Of a DNA stretch of 22,254 bases, positions 1 to 10,032 are shown piece by piece. The notes under the pieces were generated by a model. It made no database searches. It saw nothing but the letters and a program-made list of their open reading frames with translations, and had not been told where the DNA came from. Each line of letters starts with the position of its first letter. Within the stretch, counting starts at the first letter, position 1. The DNA lies in the NCBI GenBank assembly GCA_027600665.1, contig JADGJL010000406.1:1-22254 (forward strand). The letters are read 5' to 3'. A program made the translations under genes and the position numbers. This DNA comes from Irineochytrium annulatum (lineage: Eukaryota; Chytridiomycota; Chytridiomycetes; Chytridiales; Chytridiaceae).

Positions 1-3000
1 CCATCCTTCTCATCCTCCCCGCCCTCGAACCCCGGTGCACGACGACGCGGTTGCCTAAATGCGCAAGGAGCTCGCGCGGCTCTTTCCCCTGCACGCACTG
101 AACAAGCGATACCCCGCACCCGTAAAGCGACTGGACGAGCGCCTCCATCTCGACTAGCGCGTGAAATCGGAAGGACGAGAACGCTACGCGCGAAGCTCGC
201 CGGCCCTCCCAGAAGTATACAACGCATTCCACTTTCCCGTATGACGCGCCTGCCGGGCCACTACGACGGCTAGCCGTCGTGGTCGCGACCGAAGACCGCT
301 GAGAAGACGCGAGCGACGCCCGGGACCCCGCCGTGTGCAGGTCATGAGTAGAAATCTCTCTCGAAAGGCGGGTCGACCTGCTCCGGCGGGCGGACGCCGC
401 CGAGATGGACGTCCGCGAAGATGACGCGTCGTCCGACCCGTCGCTGGCGGCGTCATCGACCTCCTCGTCTTCATCGTCCTCCATACCTTCGCGCTTGTAA
501 ACGCACAGAAAAACGTACGCATCTTCGTTCCAGAGGTGGCAACGGTCGCCATCCGGAACGCGGGTAAAGCGGCCGCCACGCTCGTGCATGAAATGCGTAA
601 GCGTCACGAGGCGGGCGTTAATTATGTCCATCGACTCCTGAGTCCACATGTCGACAGCGTCGTTTTCCTCGCCGCCGTCGTCGAGACGCGGGTTCGATAC
701 TGTAATGAGGTTCGGGTTGACGTAAAGAGCTCGGACGTCGACTTGAATTTCCGACTTTGGTATACGGGCTATATAAATCAAACATGAGGAAACACGTTTA
801 CACGCAAATTCCGCTACTAACAAGGCGGCCGTTGGAGCAGCTTCGTCGACGGATCCAGCTCGGCCCAGTCCGGAAATCGAAGCTTAAACGATTCAGGCTC
901 GTGGCCTTCAATGGCGCGGTGCAATGATAGCCACGAAGGTCGATCGCAGAGCCGAATAATCCGCTAATCAACAAAAATCAAATCTCCTTCCATCATACTT
1001 AACACAAACGAGACTCGTAAACACTCACAGCCATCATCTCCCCGGCCGCCGCCTTCACATTCTCGTTCGCGCCTTTCCCGATCCAAAGAAACACCTCGAC
1101 CCCAACATCAAGCACAAAGCAAGCCTTCGTGTTAAGCAATGCCCTCCTCAGCTTCTCCCCAGAGACGACAACATTCCGCACCGGGTCCGTGTAGTCCTCC
1201 TTGCGCTTCTCAGCCTCGCTGGCGTCGTCTTTTTCGTCTTCCGAATCCTGTTCGAGAATTTCGGGAGCTTTATACAACGCGATAGGACGGAGCAAAACCG
1301 TCTCGGTCACGGTAGTATCTACAAAGCAACCTCATTAAATAAAAACCCAACCTCAATGTTGCGGGAAAAAATTACCCTTCCGTATGCGATCGCCCGAATC
1401 TATAACGTTCTCCTCATCCCCCTCATCCCTCAAAAGTTCCCACAACCTCGGATCCTCATCCCCCTCATCCATCTCAATATACTGCGCCCTCCCAACCCTC
1501 TCCGACGCATTGATGGCCTCCGCGAACATCCTGCACTTGCTCCTGCTGCCCAATCCTGACGATGCGCCGTTCCACTGCATAAGCTCAACGCCGCCGTCGA
1601 CGAGGTAGACGCCGTGGGGCTCGAGTGATCGCTGCGAAGGCTCGACCAGCTGGAGGTGGACGTTGATCCGTCCCTGGACACGGTAGACGCGTAGGGGGTA
1701 GTTCTGCCGGTTTTCTGCCACAAAGAGACCGGACTCGGTCGCGAAGGACTCGTCGAGGTGTTCGAGCGAGCCGCCGAAAAGAGTGGTAAACTCGGGGCTC
1801 TCTTCCAAATCAGTCTTGATTCAAAGCGTTATGATAGGATCTAGATATGGCATAAGCAGCGGCCCGTCAACTCACCACTCGCTCAACCTTATCAGCAGCC
1901 CCGACGAGGTTTTTCAGGCCGACGGCGTACATAGCGCAGCAGAACCGTTTGTCCATCTCGGCTAACCCGCCGATCCATGTAAAGATCCGGTGCGTGAGTT
2001 TGGCGTCATCGTCCGGGTGCGGCGCGCCATCGTCCGGGTCCGACGACGACAGGATAATGTAGCAATCAGCCACGCAAAACCGCCCCAGCTGAACACCAAT
2101 CCATTAATACCACCCCAAAGCCCCGTAGTCAAAACCCCAAAAAAAAAAAAAAAACTAGAAATAAAGGCTAACCTGGTCAAAAGACATAATCTCCGGTCTC
2201 ATATTCTCAATCCTAAACACAAACAGACCACGCTGCACCCCAACGGCCTCCGGGAACACGTCCGAGCAGTCAATGACCGGATGCCTCTGCAAGTCCGCCG
2301 CCCGAGCAAGTGCAGTACGCGTCGCCAGCGACACGGCCGCCACCTCGGCAGCAACGGACCTGCCCTCCTCCTGGGGGCCCAACGCCGAACTCGACACCGA
2401 AACCGATAGCGCGATCGGGTGCGCATGGTGCCCGTGCCGGCCAACAACCCCGAACGCGGGCACCGATGAGCTCGTCGGCGTCGACGTCCCCGACGCCCCG
2501 CCCTCCTGCAACGTTACCGGGGCGCCAACGTTCGTTAATAATGCCTGCGCCACGTCGTCCGTTATACTCCCAACGCTCACGCGTGAGTCCACGGACCCGC
2601 GTCTCTGGCGCCCGACAATGCTGTTGAGGGCCGTGATAAACTTCTCGGCCTCCCGGCCGGAGACGCCAACGGGCGCCTCCCACCCTGCAAGACCGGCGCC
2701 GGCGCCGGGCGGCGGCCATCCCGCGGACCCGCTCCGCCGCTTTAGTATGGACGCCGACGACGAAGCCTCGGACTCCGAGCCGGAGTCCTGCCCCTCGTCC
2801 TGCTGAGCATGCCCGTTGCTGATGGAAGGGTTGGAAGGGTGCCGGCGGACCATCCGCCCAGAGAGGGCGGCTGAAGCTTGTGCAGGTAAAGGTGGGATGG
2901 CGGTAAGGTCCTGATTTGATGCGAGGACGATAGAAATTTCGGGGGTAGCCCTAGTGGCCGGGTTCGAGAAGTCAGCGCCATAGGGCGTCCATTCCGCAGC

Positions 3001-3585
3001 TGCGGCCGTCCGCTGTCGCTCCTGATATTTCCAGATAATCGCACGTTTCGCGGCCCAAGATGAGGACGGTGATGGTATTACAACATCGGATGGTGTTGGT
3101 TGAGGGGGTTGATGTGACATGATCGGGGTTGCGGTTGGTGTCAAGGACCCGTAGGAAGTCGGAGATGACGTGGATGCAGTTGCGGGCGGGCGATCCGGAT
3201 CGGCAAAGGATGATTTCGAAGATAAAGATGACGTCCGCATAGGCAACGCGCGGACGAATGAGGGACGATTCGCGATGCCGGTAGTTTTAACATGGAGTGT
3301 TGGTTCAGGATCGCCGTCGACGCCAGCGTTAAGAGATGCGGGATCAACGGGGAGGGATGTGGATCGGGGCGGGACGATGGTGGCGTCAAACGAAGCGAGG
3401 CGCGATATCCGAACGAGCGCATTGTTGGGGGATTCCGGCGGAGGTGATTCAGAAACGACAGAGATGCCGTCATCGATGTCGTGTCGGGTCGAGTCATCGT
3501 TGGCGATGTTGAAGATGGAGAAGAGGTCCGTTTGGAGTTTCGCGAGGTTGATGGGCGGATTGGTGAAGAAGGACGACCATGCCAT
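1..3585 (-). CDS. Gelsolin/villin/flightless-family actin-binding protein, 3' end cut by the window edge
   Basis: Family members sever, cap or bundle actin filaments in a calcium- and phosphoinositide-dependent way. The minus-strand exons I assemble are 3585-2173, 2088-1876, 1814-1376, 1318-1029, 963-822 and 768 to beyond 1; all phases agree. Residues 1-445 are Ser/Pro-rich and probably disordered. Repeat 1 starts near residue 448 (GLFVFRIENM) and continues across the splice into CVADCYIIL and HRIFTWIGG. Repeat 2 contains ESPEFTTLFGG and GVYLVDGGVELMQWNG. Repeat 3 contains ACFVLDVGVEVFLWIGKGA followed by RPSWLSLHRAIEG. Repeat 4 contains DAYVFLCVYKR, VECVVYFWEGRRASRVAF and NRVVVHRG, most like the first C-terminal gelsolin unit of Flightless-I. 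About 1088 residues are visible and the frame is open at the edge. The start (MAWSSFF) is the first Met downstream of the neighbouring gene's stop. No leucine-rich repeats are seen. The gene could instead be a villin-type paralogue. Confidence 0.85.
2140..2154. repeat. Homopolymer A/T tract inside the first intron of the gelsolin-family gene
   Basis: A run of about 15 A on the plus strand (T on the coding strand) lies inside the 84-bp intron 2089-2172. On the coding strand it is part of the T-rich stretch upstream of the acceptor, so it may serve as an unusually long polypyrimidine tract. Its length may be miscalled by sequencing. Confidence 0.7.
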
Positions 3586-3752
3586 CGAGAGCAATCCCCA
3601 CGGGACAGTCGAAGAATGGATGAGGAGAGTAGGAGGTAAGGAGGGGGAGGGAGTTGAAGGTAAGGAAGTCGTCAGTTTAGGTTCTTTGAAGGTTTCGGTG
3701 GTATTCGGATCAACCGATCCTTCATGCTCGGTCCCCGAGCAATGAAGACGAT

Positions 3753-5288
3753 CTAAGCCCGCAGGTTCTCCAAGCGAGATCTGCGACGGCGGCCTCCGGC
3801 GATGTTGGTGATGGCTGGTAGGCGTCGACGTGCGCAAGCCTTGTCCGTCCTCGCCAAAAAATGTCCGAAACTTCTGGAAGGCAAAGAAAAAGTTACCTTG
3901 CTTGCAGTCCTAGCGGCCCCACCGCTCCGCGGTGGTGACGACGACGACGTCGTACCGCCTGCTTCATCGCCCATGATTGCCGCCGTGCCTTCGCTGGCGC
4001 CGTCGGCCCTCTTCCTCCGCTTCTTTACATTACATCCAGTCTGTGTGCCACAAGGTGTCCATTGAGGTTTCCGGATCGCGATCGCCCCGCCTCGCGACAG
4101 CGTTGACAGCCTCCTCTCGTCCAGCGAGTCGTCTTCTATGGCTATTGAGTCCGTGGACGCGTAAAAGTCCGCACGAGCCTTCCCCTTGTCAGCCGTTGAC
4201 GGCCGCCGTGGCATCTCCTCCGAATCCTCCGAATCCGCAGCGTGCGTTTTAATAGGAGATGGCCCGGCGGGCACTGGTGTCGCCGGCGATGACCCAACGA
4301 ACGACAAGGGCGAGGCCGCGACAATCTCATCAGCCAGCCTGGACGCGCCGCCAGGCTCCTTCAACGCCTTCCTGCCGTTCCCAGATGTCGCGTTGACGCG
4401 CTTCAGGCTGCCCGAACGCGTAAGTACGCCTGCGGCCGCCACATCTCCTCTGGACGCGAGGCTTCCGTTCGACCCCGACCGAGTCGGCGGCATCCTGTCC
4501 TCCGAGGCGACGGACGATAGAGATCCGAGCGACCACGACATCGGCATGGTTAACCGCGGCGGCGCGAGGCTAGGCTCCGGGCTGGTCGCACCACCTCTAT
4601 CCGTCGCACTACCCCTATCCGTCGCACCTCCGCTGCTGATGCTAACGGTGCCCTTCCCACCGCCCGACGACAGAAGCAGGCCAATCCCCTCCTGTTCCAT
4701 CAGCTTCCTGTGCCTCTCCTCTCTTTCCTCGTCCCACCAGAACCTCTTCCTGTTTAGCGATCCAGCCGCGGCGGGTCCCACCTCCACTCCACCAGGGCTG
4801 GCAGCAGCCGCGACCGCGTTGGCGTGCTGTCCCTTTGGAAGCTGCTGCTGCACCTGCCAGCCTGCATATCCCGCGATGCTTCTCCTCCGAGCCTCAATGA
4901 TGTCGCCATGCCGCTCGCGCCTCCTCAGCCGCTCGACCCTCAGCCGCTCGCGCTCCCTCGCAATTTCCTCCGTCAGCGTGGCAATGAGATCGTCCCTTAA
5001 ACCCGCAGGGATTCTCCGCGCTGGCGGCTGAAAAGACCCGTGAGAGCCAGGCGTGACGACCGTTGAAAGCGGCGCGGGACGGGGACCGCAGACACCACGA
5101 GCTGGCGTCGCGGAGCCCGTGACGGATCCTAGCGCGGCAAAGATGAGCCTGTCGAGGTCGCTGGCTGTTGTGGCGCTGGGAGCCTTGAGCTGCTGGGCTA
5201 TACAGCTGGGCGTCGTGGAGACGGCCAGGCGGCCCGCGGGGGAGTCCGCCGCGGGACCGTGTCGATTAGGCGTGGGGCTCTTGCTCAT
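3753..5288 (-). CDS. Uncharacterised disordered protein with a basic coiled-coil segment (511 aa)
   Basis: I do not recognise this protein. It is one uninterrupted minus-strand frame from ATG at 5288 to a stop at 3753, with GC-ending codons that argue for real coding. The N-terminal third has low-complexity Ala/Thr/Pro sequence. At residues about 95-145 there is a strongly charged helical stretch (LTEEIARERERLRVERLRRR, then an EARRRS segment), probably a coiled coil. Near residue 180 comes a second charged helix (RFWWDEEREERHRKLMEQEG). The rest is Ser/Gly/Pro-rich with a short ATDRG duplication, a basic patch near residue 420 (VKKRRKR) and a basic C-terminus. No catalytic motif, signal peptide or membrane segment is visible. 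It ends 168 bp upstream of the gelsolin-family start on the same strand, so it could be the 5' part of that gene joined by an intron I did not find. Function is unknown. Confidence 0.55.
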   Translation of the reverse strand: MSKSPTPNRHGPAADSPAGRLAVSTTPSCIAQQLKAPSATTASDLDRLIFAALGSVTGSATPARGVCGPRPAPLSTVVTPGSHGSFQPPARRIPAGLRDDLIATLTEEIARERERLRVERLRRRERHGDIIEARRRSIAGYAGWQVQQQLPKGQHANAVAAAASPGGVEVGPAAAGSLNRKRFWWDEEREERHRKLMEQEGIGLLLSSGGGKGTVSISSGGATDRGSATDRGGATSPEPSLAPPRLTMPMSWSLGSLSSVASEDRMPPTRSGSNGSLASRGDVAAAGVLTRSGSLKRVNATSGNGRKALKEPGGASRLADEIVAASPLSFVGSSPATPVPAGPSPIKTHAADSEDSEEMPRRPSTADKGKARADFYASTDSIAIEDDSLDERRLSTLSRGGAIAIRKPQWTPCGTQTGCNVKKRRKRADGASEGTAAIMGDEAGGTTSSSSPPRSGGAARTASKVTFSLPSRSFGHFLARTDKACARRRLPAITNIAGGRRRRSRLENLRA

Positions 5289-5770
5289 GGAAGACGTGGC
5301 GGCCCGCGTCCGATGCGCTCGATGTCACTGGCGAGGATGGGTGGTGGACAATGATGGGGAAGGCGTTTTTGAGCCCAAGGGATTTACATTGGGGGTTCAT
5401 GGGATCGCGGGAGACTGCAATCTCACATGTCATGTCGACGCCTGTGGCAATCGTCATGGACAGTCGTGGTGCTTGCTACAGTGCGAGTTTACAAGATCGT
5501 CCCCCCAGGACGCCGCATTGCGCCACTTGCGCCAGCTCAGATCACAACAGCCACCGATCCTGACCGCGCTAACGCAAGAACTGCTGGCTTGAAAGTCCCA
5601 TCGGCGCTTAGGCTGGCCTGGCGATGGCGGGTGCAACGAATAGTGCCGCGTCCTGTGCTTGTGGTTGTGTCGGTGGTACCTTCCCCGCTCATACCTCCAT
5701 GATATTCGGCCACTGGTCATAAACACCCCGTCACCGCCCTTCCCACCACCAGCATCCACATCAGCCAGCA
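5289..5770. promoter_or_regulatory. Divergent intergenic region between the orphan disordered protein and the lectin gene
   Basis: This 482-bp gap separates the minus-strand start at 5288 from the plus-strand start at 5771, so it should hold both promoters. Open frames crossing it are short or are extensions of antisense frames. A C-rich, purine-poor stretch (about 5730-5770) leads into the lectin ATG. No clear TATA box or recognised operator was found. Confidence 0.5.
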
Positions 5771-6595
5771 ATGTACCCTCACCCGACCACGCATCCCTTC
5801 TGGATCGTTTGCGCCGACCACGGCCGCGTCCTCGACGTCGAGGGCGCCTCGCATCACAATGAAGCCTGCGTTCTGATGTATGATCGCAAGCACGCTCACG
5901 AGGCTGCGAACCAGCTCTGGATCCTCATTGAAACGAGTCCCGGCGTCGGCTTCCTCAAAAACCTCAACAGCGGACGGGTCTTGGACGTTCGGGGCGGCAT
6001 CCGCGCTGGCCACGGCATCTGCCAGTACGACTTTAACGGCCAGGTCAGTCTTACCACCTTTTGAGTGACGTGGTTGAGGGACCGACAGAGGATAGGCGGC
6101 AATGAAGGAGAATGGGGAAGAAATGAGAGGCTGCTTTACATTGTAGGCAGGACAAGACTGACTCAGATTCTTCCTTTGCAGCCGAACCAATGCTTCGACC
6201 TTCGCAGCGTGATCCAGAATGGCCGCGGCGCCATCCGCTGCCAGGGCCTATCTCTTGACATTCGGGACCAAAACCGCCGCAACGGTGCCGAGCTTTGCGT
6301 CTGGCATGACGAGCATCACCAGTGGAACCAGCAATGGCGGATCGAATTCAGCCCGGCGCACGGACCGCAACGTCAGCAGCAGCCGGTGGGGCCGCCGCCG
6401 TACATGAGGGGTGTGGGCGGCTCGCCGCCAATGCATCACCACCACCATCAGCCGCAGAGGGTTGTGGTTGTGGAACCGGAGCGGGATTTTGTCTTCATCG
6501 AGCAAGGCGCTATGGATGCGACGCGGGTGGTGGTTGTTGAGGAAAGGAGGGACGTCATGGAGAACATAGCAGAAGACATCCTCAGAGCAATCTGA
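5771..6595 (+). CDS. Ricin-B-type beta-trefoil lectin-fold protein (228 aa), one intron
   Basis: Exons are 5771-6043 and 6182-6595; the intron 6044-6181 has a GTCAGT donor and TTTGCAG acceptor and is phase 0. Residues about 5-145 carry the repeated signature of a ricin-B/beta-trefoil domain: GRVLDVEG then NQLWIL, GRVLDVRGG then NQCFDL, and GLSLDIRDQ then NQQWRIEF, giving three lobes with Q-x-W/F motifs. Such domains bind carbohydrates such as galactosides, although some have lost sugar binding. There is no catalytic toxin A chain, no signal peptide and no membrane segment, so an intracellular carbohydrate- or ligand-binding role is more likely than a secreted toxin. The C-terminal part has a short His run (HHHHH) and two Val-rich segments (RVVVVEPERD, RVVVVEERRD). 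The trefoil assignment is firm; the ligand is unknown. Confidence 0.82.
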
Positions 6596-6815
6596 TGGTT
6601 GAGAGTGGGCGAGAAGAACATATAGGGGTTGAAGCGCGTTTGGGGTGTCCTCATTCAACCTACACACGAATTAATATATCGATTTATTTGGGCGTTTCTT
6701 ATGACTGCGGTGATTCAAGGTGCTGCATGCCATGCGGGCAAGCCCACCGGTCCACGGTGTTTCCGACATAAATGAGGGAGTGCAATTCCATCCCGCCCTT
6801 CGAGGTGTCGCAAAC

Positions 6816-8179
6816 ATGAGTTACGCGATCAGCTTCGCTGATGTTGAGGCAAGACCCAGCCTAACCGTCCGGCTCATAGCTCACCTTGCCTCCAACAGGC
6901 GGCCGCCGCGAGGCTGGAGGGGAACGCCCACAAGACCCCCGTCCTAACCTCCAAGACGCTGTCGAGCATGTCGGTGGACGCTGACGGGATCGCTCGCAAC
7001 CTCCTCTTCAAGTGCGAGAACTTGCAGAAGGTGATGATTCAACATTTATTTTATTTCTTTGAATTTCCCGGGGTTCTCCATATCCTCGCCCTTTCTTCGT
7101 ATGGTCTACCCGTCATTCATATTTGTTCGTTATTCATTCCCCAGTGTTTTTAATCTCCACCCCAGATCGGCGCCTTCAAGTTCCGCGGCGCTTTTAATGC
7201 CATCTCCAGCATCCCGGAAGCCGACCGCCACCTTGGCGTGGGTTCGTTACGTTCCTTTAAAGAACGCCTTCTGGCCTTGGAAACTAACAGTTTTTTGAAC
7301 AACAAACAGTGTGCCACTCCTCCGGTAACCACGCCCAGGCCGTTGCGCTCGCAGCCAAAATGCACGGCATGAAAGCCCATGTGGTGATGCCTACCATCGC
7401 CCCAGCAAGCAAGCGTAAGGCTGTCGAGGGCTACGGCGCTAAAGTGTACGAGTGTGGCGACACGGTCAAGTCCAGGGAGGAAGTGGCGGAGGCAGTTCGG
7501 AAAGAGACAGGGGCTACATTCGTGCATCCGTGAGTTGGAGCTTTCTTCTTCGTCCATAATTTTGGGATGTGTTATTTGGCATTGACGCGGACGCGAGTAC
7601 AGCTACAACAACCCGAAGGTGATGGCGGGGCAAGGGACGACTATGCTCGAATTTGTCCGCCAGGCCGCCGACCTCCTCGCGCCCCTGGACGCCGTCATCA
7701 TCCCAGCCTCAGGCGGCGGCCTCCTCTCCGGCTGCTGCGTTGCCGCCAAGCACCTGAACCCCTCCCTCCGTATCTTTGCCGCCGAGCCCCAGGTCGCCGA
7801 CGACCTCCACCGCTCCATCCACTCCGACGCGACGGGCGCTCGGGTCCGCATGACGAGCCATCCTAACGGCCCGCCTCGCTCGATGGCCGACGGTCTCCTG
7901 GCAGTGACGGGCGAGCTTCCGTGGCCGATTATCAGGGACAATGTCGAGGGGGTGTTTGTTGTGACGGAGGCGCAGATCGCGCAGGCGATGAAGCTCGTGT
8001 GGGAGCGGATGAAGGTCATTGTGGAGCCCAGCGGGTGCGTCGGCGTGGCCGTCGCGCTGTTCAGCGAGGAATTCAAGCAGGTGAAGGGAATCAAGAATCT
8101 TGGGGTGGTGTTCTCGGGTGGCAATTTGGACGTTTTGAAGCCGCTGCCGTGGACGTTGCCCGAGTTTGCGAAGTATTAA
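6816..8179 (+). CDS. Serine racemase / serine-threonine dehydratase-like PLP enzyme (345 aa)
   Basis: The enzyme should racemise or dehydrate L-serine (or 3-hydroxyaspartate, as in yeast Sry1) with pyridoxal phosphate. Exons are 6816-6848, 6899-7030, 7166-7241, 7310-7529 and 7603-8179, all phase-consistent. Visible motifs: TPVLTSKTL, then NLLFKCENLQK and GAFKFRGAF, where Lys60 is the expected Schiff-base lysine. Next come HSSGNHAQA, which contacts the substrate and cofactor, and SGGGLLSG near residues 190-197, the phosphate-binding glycine loop. WPIIRDNVEGVF and LVWERMKVIVEP follow, then FSGGN near the C-terminus. There is no ACT regulatory domain, and the length fits eukaryotic serine racemase rather than biosynthetic threonine deaminase. 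The first intron is GC-AG. An in-frame upstream ATG at 6720 exists, but the 6816 start matches the usual short N-terminus. Racemase versus dehydratase versus hydroxyaspartate dehydratase cannot be settled from motifs. Confidence 0.9.
6849..6898 (+). other. GC-AG intron in the serine racemase gene
   Basis: A 50-bp intron with donor GAG|GCAAGA and acceptor CCAACAG| joins the short first exon (MSYAISFADVE) to AAARLEGNAHKTPVLTS. Without removing it the frame enters a non-homologous segment. The donor fits the strong GC-AG consensus (AG|GCAAG). A CTAAC branch-like motif lies at 6861-6865. The only nearby GT alternative, at 6843, is a weak donor. Confidence 0.7.
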
Positions 8180-8549
8180 ATTGCTGCAGCGTTTGAGCGC
8201 GACAGACGGCGAAATCGGACCACCCCACCGTACCGAATTACCTATAGGAAGCTTATTCGCCAGAAGATTCATAACGAAGTAGAAGGCGCACCAGTTGTTT
8301 GGAATCATACACGCGGCACATTTATTACCAAGTAACACGTTAATACTCATGGAAAGAAAGAAGAGAGTGACAGAAGCGCAGGAAGACAATTGATAGATAG
8401 TGAGCAACTTCAGTCGACAGCAAAACGAGTGATAATACTACTATGATAATATGTGCATAACTTGTTGCGCAGACGATCGTCTCCAACATTCAAGCAGTAC
8501 GGAAAATAAGAGCGGGGAGAAAACAATAACATGCGACGCGGCGGCCCGA
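8180..8549. other. Intergenic region between convergent genes (shared 3' flanks)
   Basis: This 370-bp AT-richer stretch lies between the stop of the plus-strand serine racemase and the stop of the minus-strand ornithine aminotransferase. It should contain both 3' UTRs and polyadenylation sites. No reading frame with coding character and no repeat was recognised. Confidence 0.6.
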
Positions 8550-10032
8550 TCAGTGCTCCGGGTCCGGAATATCCTTAATGTCAATGGTTTGGATCTCCTC
8601 AAGGGCCCTCTTGATGCTCTCGATGCCCTCCTTAAGCTCCTCCTGCGTGATGCAGAGCGGCGGGGCCAAACGAATGATGTTCTCATGCGTCGGCTTGGCA
8701 AGGACGCCGTACTTCTTCATGAGAAGGCAGATGTGCCAGGCCTTCTTGGGAGCCGTCTTATCGTGGTCGATGATGATGGCGTTCAAAAGACCCTTTCCAC
8801 GGACTGATGATAAATTTAGCCTACAAAAAGGCAACAAAAGCAAAATGAAGTTCTGACGAACCCTTCGTAACGATCGGGCTGTTAATGTCCTCGATAGCCT
8901 TCCTGAACATCTGGCCAAGCCTGTCGGCTTTCTCAACAAGGCCCTCCTCCTTGATAACCTCAAGGGCGGCCATGGCTACGGCGCACCCCAGCGGGTTTCC
9001 GCCGTACGTGGAACCGTGCTCTCCGGGCCTGATGCACATCATAATCTCCCTGCTGGCCAGGACGGCGGAGACGGGGTAGATCCCGCCGCTGAGGGCCTTG
9101 CCAAGAATCAAGATATCCGCCTTGATGTTCTCGTGGTCAATCGCCAGCATCCTCCCCGTCCTGGCGAGACCCGTTTGAATCTCGTCCGCGATGAAGAGCA
9201 CGTTGTGCTTCCTGCACAGCTCGCGGCACTTCGTCAGGTAACCCTCGTCAGGCACGTAGATGCCGGCCTCGCCCTGAATCGGCTCGACCAGGAACCCGCA
9301 GACGTCGGCGCCGTGAGCTTCCAGCGCGGCCTCCAGGTCGGAGACGTTGTTGTACTCGAGCGCCCGGCCGGTAGCTGGGCAGACGCAGCCCACGCCCCGA
9401 TTGTAAGGGCCGAACCCGCCCCTGGCGTCCGGGTCCGAGCTCATGGAGATGATCATGATGGTCCTCCCGTGGAAGTTGTTCTGGCACGCCAGGAGTAGGG
9501 AGCGCCCAGGAAGAATGCCCTTCTTCTCATAGCCCCACTTCCTCGCAACCTTAATAGCGGTCTCGACGGCTTCGGCTCCCGTGTTCATGGGCAGGACCAT
9601 GTCGTAGCCAAAGTACTCGGTAATGTACTTGGCGTAGCGACCAAATACGTCGTTGTAAAACGCGCGCGAGGAGAGAGCGAGCTTGCTGGCCTGGTCGACG
9701 AGGGCCTGGATGATCTTCGGGTGGGCGTGGCCTTGGTTTACGGCCGAGTAGGCCGAAAGGAAGTCAAGGTAGCGATTGCCCTCCGGGTCCCAGACGTGGG
9801 CGCCCTCGGCGCGGGAGAAGACCACGGGGAGCGGGTGATAGTTGTGGGCACCATACTTGTGCTCAAGCGCTGCATGGAGAAGAAGGGAGGGATCAGAAGA
9901 GGTGATCAGCAGATTCAGACAAGCGCACTCACCCATGATCTCCTTCGAGGACAGATGCTGGGCAGCATCGACGTGGGCAGCCGAGTCATGCTTGACGACA
10001 GCGGCGGCGGTCGTGGAGGGTTCGGGAGCCAT
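8550..10032 (-). CDS. Ornithine aminotransferase (453 aa), three exons
   Basis: This PLP enzyme transfers the delta-amino group of ornithine to 2-oxoglutarate, giving glutamate semialdehyde and glutamate in arginine catabolism and proline synthesis. Minus-strand exons are 10032-9933, 9869-8862 and 8803-8550, with GTGAGT and GTTCGT donors and consistent phases. Typical motifs are in order: [90 protein letters not shown] and LGKALSGG. Lys291 in the last motif is the expected PLP-binding lysine. [10 protein letters not shown] and VRGKGLLNA follow. The length matches the family. The start MAPEPST follows a possible 5'-UTR donor at about 10096, and an N-terminal extension there would need a GTG start. 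No clear mitochondrial presequence is seen, so a cytosolic enzyme as in yeast is more likely. The equivalent yeast gene is CAR2. Confidence 0.95.

Noticed and set aside
3873..3896. Apparent 23-nt intron (GTAAC...TTCCAG) in the orphan gene's 3' part
   Set aside because: It is far shorter than the 50-160 bp introns elsewhere in the window, and the frame reads through it. It is mentioned only as a hint of possible splicing.
4186..5031. 281-residue plus-strand open frame
   Set aside because: It is antisense to the 511-residue minus-strand gene, has no recognisable motif, and its openness follows from high GC content.
5771..6595. Reading the ricin-like gene as a ribosome-inactivating toxin
   Set aside because: Only the B-type trefoil lectin fold is present; there is no catalytic A-chain domain and no signal peptide.
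7709..8407. 232-residue minus-strand open frame
   Set aside because: It is antisense to the last exon of the serine racemase and has no family features.
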